From Beroe ovata (taxonomy: Eukaryota; Ctenophora; Nuda; Beroida; Beroidae), in contig CAMPET010000181.1 in the NCBI GenBank assembly GCA_946803715.1, forward strand, positions 2,678 through 66,677: a DNA stretch of 64,000 nt, read 5' to 3'. The first letter of the stretch is position 1; each line of letters begins with the position of its first letter. Shown here piece after piece: positions 1 through 10,375 of this stretch. The translations under genes were made by a program, and so were the position numbers. The notes under the pieces were generated by a model. It was not told where the DNA came from, did no database searches, and saw only the letters and a list, made by a program, of their open reading frames with translations.

Positions 1-130
1 TCTGTGTCTGTGTCTATGTCTGTGTCTGTGGTCGTGTGTGTCTGTGTGTCCGTGTGTCTGTGTCTGTGTGTTTGTGTGTCTGTGTCCGTGTGTCAATGTG
101 TCTGTGTGTATGTGTGTTTGTATTGTCGGT
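1..130. repeat. TG-rich microsatellite
   Basis: Imperfect TGTGTC/TGTGTG array running off the left window edge, immediately downstream (in minus-strand terms) of the exon ending at 141. A second TG run lies at about 320-380, inside the intron between the exons at 493 and 313. The reading frames through these runs are repeat artefacts. Confidence 0.9.
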
Positions 131-140
131 GTCTGTGTAC

Positions 141-2236
141 CTCCTTGTTGAGAATGTGTCGGCCCTCCACCCTCACAAGGTTCTGGTGGTTGGGTATAAT
201 GTTACTGATATCACAGAGCAGAGTGTTTGGAGTAAACGAGATGAACTTCTTGTCTATCGTCTTCACGATGTCTTCACTCGCAATACTCAACTTCTCCAAA
301 TGATCCTTGCATGCTGGGAGAGTGTGTGTGTGTGATGTGATGTGTGTGTGTGCGTTTGTGTGTGTGTGCGTGTGTGTCTGTTTTTCTTATTTAAACACCA
401 TTCACTACGATAGAGGATTGGGGTCCCAGGAGTCAGATCTAAAGAAAAATCTCCAAAATAACTGAAAAATGGGGTTTCACTAGAATACGTACCTTGATGA
501 TCAGATACAACATTTTCCTCGTCAGTGTGTTCATCGAATGTCAGTGATATCACATCACTTCCCGCAGCAAAGTCAACTCTCTTGTCCTTGGCAAGGGGAG
601 TGAGTTCGTCCTGGACAGCATTTTGTTGTTCATTGCCCTCGACATCCGACAAATCCGACTCGACACATTTGTTGATGGGAGAGAGTTTGATACTTTCAAC
701 GGGGGGTTCAACTGAAAAAGATGAGAGAATAAAACAGACAGGCATTATTAAAACGAGACAAAATGACCACGGTCACCAACTATAGAATGAAGATTGGAAT
801 GCGGACTCTCAATTACCTGGTTCAATCTGGATATCCGACGTTCTCTTCTCCACTTCACCCCCCAACTTTAGATAAGTTCCCTCATCAACCTCAGGCAGCA
901 TAGTGGTAGGAGCTTCAACATGGCTATTAAACGAAGGATTGGATATCCTGGAAAACTGCTCGCTCGTTTCTCCATGATGATGGGACCAGTAGGACGCATC
1001 CAGGAAATCTTTTTCCTGCTGTTTCAGGTATCCCTTGTGGGAATCGTCCTCATCGAAGAATATGTCCCGAATGGACTGCAGCCCTGAACTCACGGACACG
1101 GAAACCACATCACTGGTGTCAGCGATGGAGAATTGTTCGGTTTCCGTACTGGAATCGGAACTAGGGTGGTGAGATGGGGTTGTTTCAGCACGTGCATGCG
1201 AGGTTACGGATATGCTGCGTGTTTGATGGGTCATTCTCTCAGCATAGTTTGTATGTTTGGTCGTGCTGTGATTGGCATCGCTCTCTCCTGTTTTGGAGGA
1301 AGCAGTTGTGGAGGTTGCAGTTTTTGATTGTGCACTCTCATAGGATTTAGTTTGTGGGACATAGCTCTCTGTTTTCTGGACACTGGATGCTGCTGTATGG
1401 TCAGTTGCACTTCTTATTGTTTTTGCACCACTTGATGATGCCTTGGAGGTGAAAGATCCAGTACCTTTGGTCTTCTTCTCAGCATGGACGTCTTTATTAG
1501 AGTTCTGTTTGCTACTCTTGGTCAAAGTCTTGTCAGGAGAAGATTTAGTGCCTCGCTTAGAGGAATGCGTGTGTCTGTCAGATGCCTTGTCGCTTTTACT
1601 TTTCTCAATATCTTCACATAAAAGTTGGTCGACATCTTTTGTGATCTCGGTTGTGTCTTGATTCACAGCAGAGTGTTGTGTTGGTATGTTCAAAGATGGA
1701 GTAGGGACCTCAGATATCTCAGGTTTTGGGGGCTTTGAACTTTGAGATTCTTTTGGAGGGACTGATACTTTTTCAGGGACAGATTCTTTTTGTTGATTAG
1801 AAGTATCATCTTTAAAATTAGCAGAATCTTTCTTGGAAGCAATGGTGTCTTTCTTAGAAGATGGAACATCTTTCTTAGAAGGTGGAACATCTTTTTTGGA
1901 AGGGGGAACATCTTTTTTCGGTGGTGGTGCTTCTTTCTTCGGAGATGCAGTATCTTTCTTAGAAGCAGGAATATCCTTCTTAGATGCTGGGGTATCTTTC
2001 TTAGACTCTACAACAGGCTCTTTCTTTGTAGAGTTTGGAACAGTGGAAACCTTTGATTCTATGGGTTCTGGAGGTCTTTCAACCTTTTCTTCTATAGGGA
2101 CTTCATAAGATGCAATTGACTCCATTTCCTCAATATCTCTCTCAGTATCATTCTCAGTAGAAATAGACTCTTTTGACCCAGCTCCACCAACTGCCTCTAA
2201 TGGAACCATAAGTCCATCAGATTGACTATCAGACAT
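141..2236 (-). CDS. unrecognised low-complexity KKD-repeat protein, 3' part off window
   Basis: Three exons join in frame with GT-AG introns: 2236-817, 711-493 and 313-141. The last ends at a GTACAC donor, so the gene continues beyond the left edge. About 600 residues are visible. Residues ~79-140 are a run of 7-residue repeats built on KKD-x-P/A-x-S. The rest is rich in Ser, Thr and acidic residues and predicted disordered by composition. A more ordered stretch begins around IRDIFFDEDDSHKGYLKQQ near the end of exon 1, and the third exon (ending LVRVEGRHILNKE) looks folded. The start is supported by a GTAG acceptor-like site 3 nt upstream. I do not recognise the family; a cytoskeletal or centrosomal scaffold is only a guess from composition. 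Confidence 0.7.
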
Positions 2237-2717
2237 GATCTACGAATATTGATGAATAGATTGAAACAATTCACATGTTAATATAAAGTGGAAAACTATG
2301 AAAAAATAAGAATATATCTATCTTTAAGATGATTCAATGATGTCAATACTATAAACGTCTAATTCATTTGCTAACTGTTTTTCATATCAATAATAGTTTA
2401 TTTTTGTTTCTGTGGCCTGAAAAGTGAACAATGATTATAAAAGGGCTCATAAATCATAAATTTTGTTCACATTCCTTAATTAGAAAGTTCTTAACTTGGG
2501 TATCTTGAAAAAAGGTTAGTTAACAATGTGTAACTGTTTGAGATTAGATAAGATAAGAATTGATGATATAAACCATCACACATTTCCAGAAAATTTCATC
2601 AATAAAATCTCAGATTGGCACTGAATATTTGAGTTGATCTTCTGTCAAAAAAATTCTATTCTATTCTATTCTATCCTGATTTGTAATAATAGGTGAAAAA
2701 TAAAACAATGGACTTGT

Positions 2718-2836
2718 TGTCAGATGTAACCTGACCTGTTTCTCGCGCACGCGCGCCTTCATCGAAGGCCAAAACAGGCCTTCGATGAAGGCGCGCGCGC
2801 CGCGCGCGAGAATTTGAGGTCAGATAAAATCTGACA
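2718..2836. mobile_element. MITE family 1, intact copy with 10-bp target duplication
   Basis: About 119 bp with inverted termini: TGTCAGATGTAACCTGACC at the left, and a right end whose complement reads TGTCAGATTTTATCTGACC. The CG-rich inner arms (CTCGCGCGC, CTTCATCGAAGG) are also inverted and can form a long hairpin. The 10-mer aatggacttg flanks it on both sides (2707-2716 and 2837-2846), so this is a real insertion. No coding capacity. The target-site length and terminal structure suggest a Mutator-like source, which is inference. Confidence 0.85.
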
Positions 2837-2859
2837 AATGGACTTGGTCAACGAAATTT

Positions 2860-2995
2860 GCCGGATGTAAGCTGCTTATCATATCGCGCGCGGCGCGCAC
2901 CTTCATCGAAGGCCGAAACTGATTCAATTCGGCATTCGATTGTTGTCAGATGTTACCTGACCTGTTTCTCGCGCGCGCGCCTACATCGAAATTTT
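2860..2995. mobile_element. degenerate copies of MITE family 1
   Basis: Two partial family-1 ends. One is at about 2862-2912 (a CCGGATGTAAGC-like terminus followed by CG-rich sequence and CTTCATCGAAGG). The other starts at 2944 (TGTCAGATGTTACCTGACC followed by TTTCTCGCGCGC). Neither has a matching second end nearby. Confidence 0.6.
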
Positions 2996-2997
2996 TG

Positions 2998-3059
2998 ACA
3001 GGGTCTATCATCGATCGACAAGTCGCGACTTGTCGATCGATGATATAGATAGACCCTGT
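2998..3059. repeat. near-perfect 62-bp palindrome
   Basis: Left arm ACAGGGTCTATCATCGATCG with its continuation to the centre at CGACAAGTCG/CGACTTGTCG, mirrored by a right arm that ends AGACCCTGT. The arms are 28 bp and identical except for a 6-bp insertion (TAGATA) in the right arm. It abuts a family-1 MITE terminus. Confidence 0.85.
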
Positions 3060-4245
3060 CGAGTATTTCGCTGCGCGCGCGCAAACTCATTCCGCTTAGC
3101 GTCTTGGATCGCCAGACTGCAGACAAATACAACGAACGTGGAACGACTTGCACCTGCGGCGCGGTCGTGCAAACATTACGTCATTACGGGGCCGCGCGTG
3201 GAAATTAACCACAGCGTCGGATCGCGTCAGGCTGGCGTGGCCTGGAATGCTAGATCTACGCTAAGCGACATGACTGTGACGACATCATGGTCAATGGTGA
3301 CTATTGCATATTATTCAACTCGGTTCAATCGGTTCATGTCCATGATAGTTTGAAAGTTTCATCTATCACAGTATCATGTTTCAACATTACACGTTCTTTT
3401 CCTGGATAATGGATATGCTGGGCATACTCATGTACGTGCACTATAAGAGGGTGTCAGATAGCATGTGACAGCACGAGAACCTCTGCCTCAATCGAACCTT
3501 TAAACTGGGGAAATTACTCGAAAATTGGAAACAGTACTCGCGCGCGAAAATAATGTACGTGACGCGCGAAGAAATTAATATTGAAACGCGATTTTTGCTA
3601 GTCCGCAGTAAATCTTCACAACTGTCCCACTTACAAACGGCGCGAAAACGGCAGTGGACTTCAAAAATTGGAATTTGAGGGCAGTACAATTTTCCGCAGT
3701 TTTTCTGTGTTTTTTGGCAATGTGTAATACGCTGATAGTTTGTTTACAATGCAAGGGCTGCGTTTATCATAAAACACATTAAATAAACAGAACTATAAGA
3801 TTGCAATGTTATGTAATTGGCTTAGTAAACAAGTTTTGGGTGACTTCCAATCAAAATATTTGCCAAAAAAGTGGAAGTTGACAAATTCGTCCAAAAAATG
3901 GATGCTCCTGCAAAGATATTGACCATAAAAACCCTCGACACAAATTGAGCCTCGACACAGTTGTATCTCACAAATCGATACAAATCACGGTGTCCATTTG
4001 ATTCCTATTAAAAATCACTACGTCTCTGCCCGACAGACTGTTTCTTGGTAAACATACGTGTAACCTTCTGAAACAAACCTTCTACAGCAACTTGATATAT
4101 GGGATAGCTGTGTCATATATCGGAGTTGAATGTAAAACTGAATGTTGACATTGTGTCACATTGTATTGTACACTGCCATTGCGAATTGATAGCAGTGAAC
4201 TAGGGTGTGTGATAAGTGTCTTATCGCACTCTGCTGGTTTCACAA

Positions 4246-4293
4246 ACACACACACACACACACGCACACACGCACACACACACACACACACAC
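4246..4293. repeat. CA microsatellite
   Basis: (CA)n run with a few CGCA interruptions, in gene-free DNA. Confidence 0.95.
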
Positions 4294-4494
4294 AGCTCTT
4301 GAAACTAAGAAATAAAACCTCGTCATGGATACAGGGTATATAGTGTATCAACAATACACTATACATTACAAGGCATATGCTGTGTATATCATGGATACAG
4401 GGTATACCACAGTGGTATATCTGTTAGGATCAGTATAAACAGTGTATACACTAATGAACAGTGCATACACTAATAAACAATGTATATTGTACAC

Positions 4495-4690
4495 TGTATA
4501 CACAGTATATACAGTGTATATACAGTGTATGTTGTACGATTTACAGTCTGTGTGTGTATCTGTGTGTGTATCTGTGTGTGTGTATCTGTATAGGGTTAGG
4601 GTTAGGGTTAGGGTTAGGGTTAGGGTTAGTACAAATGTGTATACACAGTATATACAGTGTATATACAGTGTATGTTGTACGATTTACAGT
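4495..4690. repeat. TTAGGG telomere-like array between two 53-bp direct repeats
   Basis: Positions 4591-4629 hold six tandem copies of the TTAGGG unit preceded by a TG-rich tract. The block is flanked by identical 53-bp direct repeats, 4495-4547 and 4638-4690, themselves rich in GTATAC/ACAGTGTAT. The array is interstitial, lying just 3' of the NTF2 stop codon. Confidence 0.93.
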
Positions 4691-4775
4691 AGCATACGGC
4701 TGCGTAGTGTGTATGTGGTATACACAGTGTTCATGACAATACACTGTGAAATTTAACTCACCACGGATTTGAGAG

Positions 4776-6069
4776 TTAGCCGTTGTGAAGACTCAGTCTG
4801 AATATCTCGTTCACGATGACGTAGGAGTTGTTGAAGGGGAAGATGGTGTATAGGGAGAGTACAAATGGTTTTGCTTGACAGTTGACACCTTAGGTGTCCA
4901 TGCTCCATACCCCTTTACACAGTTCTAAGCAACTAGAAGCTTCCCAATTGACACCACTTGCACATAACCGAGGTCATCTATAGTGTCATGAGACAGACAC
5001 TGGCAGGAATATCGAGAATAGAGGTCAATAATGCGCTGTTGAAATAAATTCCCGGAATATTTCATGTGAACCTAGCGCCAATTAAGATATGGGAGTGAAT
5101 CTGAAAGCACCATAACGTTACACAAGATCATTCAGCACAATAAAGGATACACCGACCCATGTGTATACTGTATAGTGAGTGTACTGTGTATACCAGCCTC
5201 CTAATCAGCCCGCATGAGCTACAAGTGCATGTTAGGTGCGCTGGTCACGTGACACTGCCCAGTGCTAACCGAACAATAACCGAACATTAACCGATCATTA
5301 ACCGAACATTCATGTTACAGGACATGTTCGGTTATCCCATGATAAACCCTGTTTAAAGGAAGCATAGAAAGGGAGAACTTGTATCTAAGAGGGGTCAAAT
5401 GTCGCACTTNTGATTTAAGGGTGTGATGTTCCAGTTCTAATTCAGCTACTACAACTAGTAGAAGAGATTAACTTCCAGTATGGTATGATGTAATTAAGTA
5501 TTATATTTCAGTCACATGATTAAGTCTGAATCAACTCAACAACACTAAAACAAATTGTTTATATTTTACAACATGATTTTCATTAACAGGAGTTTTACCT
5601 TGAGCTGTCCCATGACCATGATTATATTCCCTCCTTGACCGCCCGGAATTGGCTGCACATCAATAGTGGTGACAACATGCTGCACTGCTTGGAATGGGAG
5701 AGCTGAAATGGTCAGAGTGTACTTCAATAATATATATACTCAGTCTCCAAATATCATGAAAGCTGCTATACAATTGTTTTGCTGCAGATTGATGAAAGCT
5801 TGTAGCGAATTTTACCAGCAATCTTTGCTGCTATCTTTTCTTTCCCTTCCAATTCTACTCCTTCAAATGTCATTCTCGCACCATCATGCTGAAACAAGAT
5901 ATGATGAGCTCTGAGCATTTGATTATGGGAATTGACAGAAGAATATCAGAGCTTCACAAAACTTTGTCAACTCACTCACATAAAAATTGATAAGAGCTTG
6001 TCGGTTTCCATCAAAAGTTTCATAGTATGCTTTGCTGAACTGCTCTGCCAGGACTTTAGGATCTGCCAT
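4776..6069 (-). CDS. NUTF2: nuclear transport factor 2 (NTF2)
   Basis: Small homodimeric carrier that returns Ran-GDP to the nucleus and binds FG nucleoporins. Exons on the minus strand are 6069-5980 (MADPKVLAEQFSKAYYETF...), 5888-5816 (...MTFEGVELEGKEKI) and 5702-5599 (LPFQAVQHVVTTIDVQPIPG... to MVMGQLK), joined in phase. The final exon ends at 4776 with ...SYVIVNEIFRLSLHNG and a TAA stop. All segments align in order with animal NTF2 (~127 aa). The junction into the last exon is unresolved: its two possible acceptors both need a 1-nt overhang, so one small exon (3n+1) is probably missing between 5598 and 4870, where a single N sits at 5410. CAG lies 1 nt upstream of the ATG. Confidence 0.9.
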
Positions 6070-6715
6070 CCTGTATTGGAAACTTTTGATAGACCCACCA
6101 CTTCTAAAAGGGAATATTTCGAATCCTCAACACACCTGACTTGGTGGTGTAGAAGGTGCAGCCGTAGTCAATGGGTTGTTAACACAAATAACATATGAAT
6201 TGAGTTATACATATCAAGGAACAGAAAGTCTTCTGGTTCAGACCTTCTTATTGACAATTTCTTTCTATAGAACAAAAAATGTATATTATGTTCATTGATA
6301 TTGTGCTGTAAAAATATAATTCAATTCAGCTACATATGTATGATTTCGGCTCACACAATTGAAAATTAGGCAGATATAGAACCAGAAATCATGGCGAAAT
6401 ATGATCGAAAATTAATTTCTTGAAATCACAAGCTGTTACTCTTAGCAATATACTACTATAGCTATTTGTTGACAAATATTTCTTAGATAGAATAAAGAAA
6501 TAGAATAAATTCTTGTATTATTGAACAATGATAATGCGCGCACGCGCCAAAAATGCAATGCCTGAACGAGTATGCACTATAATCAAACAGTACATTGAAT
6601 CATCTTTGTAAGTAATTAAGATTTCAATTGTTAACGGAAGAATGAGTGACGTCGAAAGCACAGAACACGTGATCATAATTTTTGTTGTCAATTTTTTAAA
6701 AAACAGGCAACGGGT

Positions 6716-6807
6716 TGTCAAATTTTATTTGACCTCCATCGTCTATGTTTCTCGCGCGCGCCTTCGATGAAGGCGCCCGCGAGAAACAGGTCAGGTAACA
6801 TCTGACA
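6716..6807. mobile_element. MITE family 1 copy
   Basis: 92 bp with TGTCAAATTTTATTTGACC at the left and GGTCAGGTAACATCTGACA at the right, and the same CG-rich hairpin core (CTCGCGCGCGCC, CTTCGATGAAGG). Imperfect flanking duplication: aggcaacggg (6705-6714) versus aggcaacgct (6808-6817), 8 of 10 matching. Confidence 0.8.
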
Positions 6808-6820
6808 AGGCAACGCTCAT

Positions 6821-6937
6821 TGTTCCCGCGCTGCGTGACCCATGAAATACTCCGCGCGCGCCGCGGCCGAGCGTTTCCATGGTTTCTAGCCTGACTTTTC
6901 AGTTCACTGAGTAGAACAGGGGCGCGCAACGTGTGCA
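6821..6937 (-). mobile_element. MITE family 2 copy, inverted relative to the other two
   Basis: Reverse complement of the element at 47521-47625 and 57601-57710. It begins TGTTCCCGCGCTGCGTGACCC and ends CAACGTGTGCA, with the shared internal block TTCAGTTCACTGAGTAGAAC. The flanks caacgctcat (6811-6820) and aaacgcgcat (6939-6948) match at 8 of 10. It lies 13 bp from the end of a family-1 element. Confidence 0.8.
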
Positions 6938-7572
6938 CAAACGCGCATACGACATGCTATACTGAGCATACAAAAAATGCGCGCCACCCTGTCTTTGAAA
7001 TCGGCAGCCAGTGAATATAGCTTGAGCGAGCGAAAAAAATGTTCAAAGCATTATTCTAGCTTTGATTAAACTTTTTAAGCTATTAGCTAATGAGGAAGCA
7101 TGCGCGCGCACGTCACTAAGCCTTATTTCTTGAAAATTGAAATATTAAAAAATATTAAATGAAAAATTATTCATATTTATTTACTTTCTTTGATATTACC
7201 AATTCAATTCAGTTATTAAATTTTGAAGCACATTACCAAGATACAATTTCATACCTAGATACATTGGGATAAACTAATTTATTTCTAATGTATTATTTCG
7301 CTCGAAGAGGGCCGTTCAATTGGCTGAATACTCCATCATCTGCTTTAGCATTTATTTTGAGCCATTATCGTATGCAAAGGCCCCTGAGCTTTCCAATAAT
7401 TTATAAATTTATAATCATCATCTTGGTAAAGCCCTTTCTAATGAAGTCAGTCCTATAACTTATAATTGAAATCTCTGAAATTCACTTAACTGTGGTATTT
7501 GTTGCTATTAATGTTCATCTTAACTTGACTTATAAGTTAGCATCTTAACTTGACTTATAAGTTAGCATTAAG

Positions 7573-7991
7573 ATGAACTCTGAGACAGAGAGGTTCCTTC
7601 AGAACTTGCTTGGTGATACTCATCAAGGGAGGTTGATAGACAAACTGGGAAATTTTGCAACTGAAAACTTTGGAGAGAAAGGATTGGCTTTTTTCAATAC
7701 CTTGACTGCTGCACAGGTTACAATAAATAATATTCTGGTCTATTGATGACAAATCATTCTATCCTGCCTAATAAATACATTTCTTTCTAGAATTAATTGT
7801 GATGCTATCAGGTGGCTTTTCAACTTTATGAATCTAGAGAACAGAAAAAAGCTGCAGCCAGTGGAATTTTAGGAAAAATAACTGTAGATAACATTAATGA
7901 GTATTGTAAGAAGGAGAAAGATGCAGAGAAACAGAAGATATACGCTGCCAGGCAACTTGCCGTGTTCCAACAGGCACTTACCATGATATGA
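7573..7991 (+). CDS. small 107-aa protein, unrecognised, first gene of a tight run
   Basis: Two exons, 7573-7716 and 7812-7991, join in phase 0 (GT-AG) to give 107 residues starting MNSETERFLQNLLGDTHQG and ending RQLAVFQQALTMI. It has no signal peptide or membrane segment. The second half is charged and probably helical (KKAAAS, CKKEKDAEKQKIYAARQ). I do not recognise the family. Support comes from clean splice sites, codon-like composition in both exons, and placement 347 bp upstream of RPL11 on the same strand. An acceptor-like TTAG lies 7 nt before the ATG. Confidence 0.7.
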
Positions 7992-8338
7992 AATATTACT
8001 TTTCTAAAATGAAGTCGCTGTTATCCAGTGATATCAAGCTGTAATTACAAAAAGACTGATGAAGTTATTGATATGGTGGCGCTTTGAAAGAATCTGTGAA
8101 TATTTTAATTACTGTTTGAATCTGTAAATCTTGAACACATACAAATCGAATACAGAGTATTTTATTTCTTTGGTAAATCATTTTTGAAATGTGCAATTCT
8201 AATGTACATACATGTTATTTTCTCATTACTATGACTCATTACTACCTGACTTCTCCTTACCTCTTGACTAATTTAATTCTCTGATGCACTCCTTTGCATA
8301 TTTGCATTCTTGCAATGATAAACATGTTTTTCCAGGCC

Positions 8339-8846
8339 ATGGCAGCCGAAAAGACCAACCCTATGAAGGATATCAGCATCAAGAAGCTGTGTCTGAACAT
8401 CTGTGTAGGTGAATCAGGTGACAGACTCACGCGTGCAGCCAAAGTGCTGGAACAGCTGTCTGGACAANTTCACCGTCAGATCATTTGGTATCAGACGTAA
8501 TGAGAAGATATCTTGCTGGTGTACAGTGAGAGGAGCCAAAGCAGAGGAAATCTTGGAGCGAGGTCTGAAAGTGAAGGAGTTTGAGCTGTGGAAAGGGTGT
8601 TTCTCTGACGAGGGTAACTTCGGATTTGGTATTGATGAGCATATCGATTTGGGAATCAAGTATGACCCGAGCATTGGTATTTATGGTATGGACTTCTACG
8701 TTGTACTGGGCAGACCAGGGTACAGGGTAAGATACAGAAGAGCAAGGAAGACTAGGATAGGACCCAAACAGAAGGTCACCAAAGAAGAAGCTCAGAAATG
8801 GTTCCAAACCAAATGGGATGGCATCTTGACTAGCAAGAAACAATGA
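8339..8846 (+). CDS. RPL11: ribosomal protein L11 (uL5), broken by a single-N join
   Basis: Large-subunit protein that binds 5S rRNA and helps form the central protuberance. The N-terminus [20 protein letters not shown] and the block [20 protein letters not shown] are diagnostic. After the N at 8468 the frame resumes with [30 protein letters not shown] and [10 protein letters not shown]. The conserved stretch between GQ and (Y/F)TVRSFGIRR, about eight residues (TPVFSKAR in human), is absent, so one N replaces about 24 bases and the apparent frameshift is an assembly artefact. The coding region is otherwise one exon. CCAG sits 3 nt before the ATG. Confidence 0.95.
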
Positions 8847-8994
8847 ACATGATTTGTTTTTATTTATCATAAACTTAGTGATTTTATTTGTTTTCATCTG
8901 AAATGGTTGAATGATGATGAATTGATTTAGTTGAATATTGAAGAATGTTATGAAAATATTCAACAGCTTAACCACCCCTTCTTTCTCTAGGGCC

Positions 8995-9564
8995 ATGAAG
9001 CAGATTAGTGCTAGTGACTCCATCCCCATCCCCAAGGATTGCAAGGTTAAGATTGACAGGAGGATTGTTATTGTTGACGGACCCCGAGGCCAGCTGCGGA
9101 AGAGCTTCAAGCACCTGCAATGTGAACTGACACTCAAACAGACATCGATCGAGATAAGGGTCTGGTTCCCCACCAGGAAGGCCGTGGCATGTGTGAGAAC
9201 CATCTGCTCTCACATCAACAACATGTTCAAGGGAGTGAGACAGGGATACAAATACAAGATGAAATCGGTGTATGCCCATTTCCCCATCAACATCAACATT
9301 ATCAACGACCACACACAAGTGGAGGTGCACAATTTCCTGGGGGAGAAATTTGTGAGGAGGGTGAACCTCATGCCGGGTGTCACGTGTAAACAGACCGGTA
9401 ACAAGGACGAGATCATGGTCGAGGGAAATGATATCGAGTCTGTGAGCCGATCTGCTGCTCTGATCCAGCAATCAACCACTGTCAAGAACAAGGATATCAG
9501 GAAATTCTTGGATGGGGTGTACGTGTCAGAGAAAACTGTCATTCAGGAGTTGGAGGATGAATAA
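8995..9564 (+). CDS. RPL9: ribosomal protein L9 (uL6)
   Basis: Single coding exon of 189 residues, the usual length for eukaryotic RPL9. Characteristic blocks are KDCKVKIDRRIVIVDGPRGQ, VRTICSHINNMFKGV, KMKSVYAHFPIN, FLGEKFVRRV and the C-terminal STTVKNKDIRKFLDGVYVS. It is a two-domain protein at the base of the P-stalk, near the sarcin-ricin loop. The start is chosen by homology (MKQI...) and lies 4 nt after a TTTCTCTAG acceptor. An AATAAA overlaps the stop codon (9560-9565). It lies 148 bp after RPL11 and 150 bp before OST4. Confidence 0.97.
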   Translation: MKQISASDSIPIPKDCKVKIDRRIVIVDGPRGQLRKSFKHLQCELTLKQTSIEIRVWFPTRKAVACVRTICSHINNMFKGVRQGYKYKMKSVYAHFPININIINDHTQVEVHNFLGEKFVRRVNLMPGVTCKQTGNKDEIMVEGNDIESVSRSAALIQQSTTVKNKDIRKFLDGVYVSEKTVIQELEDE

Positions 9565-9714
9565 ATTCGATGTGCGGTTTTTATTTATTAGAAATCTCGT
9601 GTTTTCACTGAGTTCTTGTTGTGATATCTGTGAACCGCTCTAGCAACCACCTTAGTGACCACTCTGGTAACTACCATGGTAACCGCCCTAGCAACCACTT
9701 TCTTCTCTCTAGGC

Positions 9715-9960
9715 ATGGAGGTTGACGAGCAGCTGGCGATGCTCTGTAACTCTCTGGGCGTGGTCCTTTTTACAATGGTGAGTGGTGTCAGTGCGTGGTG
9801 TCAGTGATTGTTGTCAGTGTTGTCAATTCTTGTTGTCAGTGTTTTGAGTTTCTGCTGTAAGTGTTTTCATTGAGTATTGTCAGTAACACATGTGTAGATC
9901 TCGCTATTCTTGCCCCCTCAGGTAGTGTTATATCACTACGTGACAGCATCCAAGAAGTGA
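9715..9960 (+). CDS. OST4: oligosaccharyltransferase subunit OST4, 33-aa microprotein
   Basis: Exons 9715-9777 (ending in GTGAGT) and 9922-9960 (after CCCCTCAG) join in phase 0 to give 33 residues. It starts MEVDEQLAMLCNSLGVVLF and ends VVLYHYVTASKK. The pattern QLA-x5-LGV-x-LF followed by VVLYHYV matches OST4, the tiny single-TM subunit that stabilises STT3 in the ER N-glycosylation complex. The protein is nearly all transmembrane helix. The human protein is 37 residues; the tail here is shorter. CTCTAG lies 2 nt before the ATG. The gene is easily missed because neither exon is long enough for ordinary ORF calling. Confidence 0.9.
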
Positions 9961-10375
9961 ACATGACCACAGATACAAGAGTTGCTGGTTTTGCTCGTGT
10001 TTTAGATCAAGGGAGGGGAACATGTTATGTCCGGAGCAAGGATTCGACATGTGATACATGTACAGCATACATTGATATTCCATTTTAAGTTCAGTTTTAA
10101 ATCCTTTTTAATGTCACTGTTATTATTAGGTACCAATTGACAGATTTGATAAGTGATTAAGATATGTTAAAGCAGTTTAAGTTTTGATAACTAAAGGGGA
10201 TTTATGTGTGCTAAAGTTTGACTGATTCTATTGCTATTTTGAGAATGCTACCCGAGTTTTCTTGTGTGTGTGTGTGTCCCCCTCTCTTCCAATTTTCCCC
10301 TGTGCCCAACTTCCCACTTTCTCTAGTTACCCCTCCCCACGTTCTGCACGTTTTTACCAATCATATCCCATAGCC

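Larger units (their letters stand above)
2237..4775. other. gene-free stretch between the KKD-repeat gene and NTF2
   Basis: No supported coding exon. It holds the MITE at 2718-2836, degenerate MITE ends at about 2860-2990, the palindrome at 2998-3059, a GC-rich patch to about 3260, AT-rich unique sequence to about 4230, a CA microsatellite (4246-4293) and the telomere-like array with its flanking direct repeats (4495-4690). Confidence 0.7.
6070..7572. other. AT-rich gene-free stretch with two MITEs
   Basis: No supported exon. AT-rich sequence surrounds the two MITE copies at 6716-6937. Just before the next gene, a ~25-bp unit containing AACTTGACTTATAAGTTAG is repeated in tandem (about 7519-7565). 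Confidence 0.65.

Noticed and set aside
4591-4629. TTAGGG array as a chromosome end
   Set aside because: Only six units, with unique sequence and genes on both sides.
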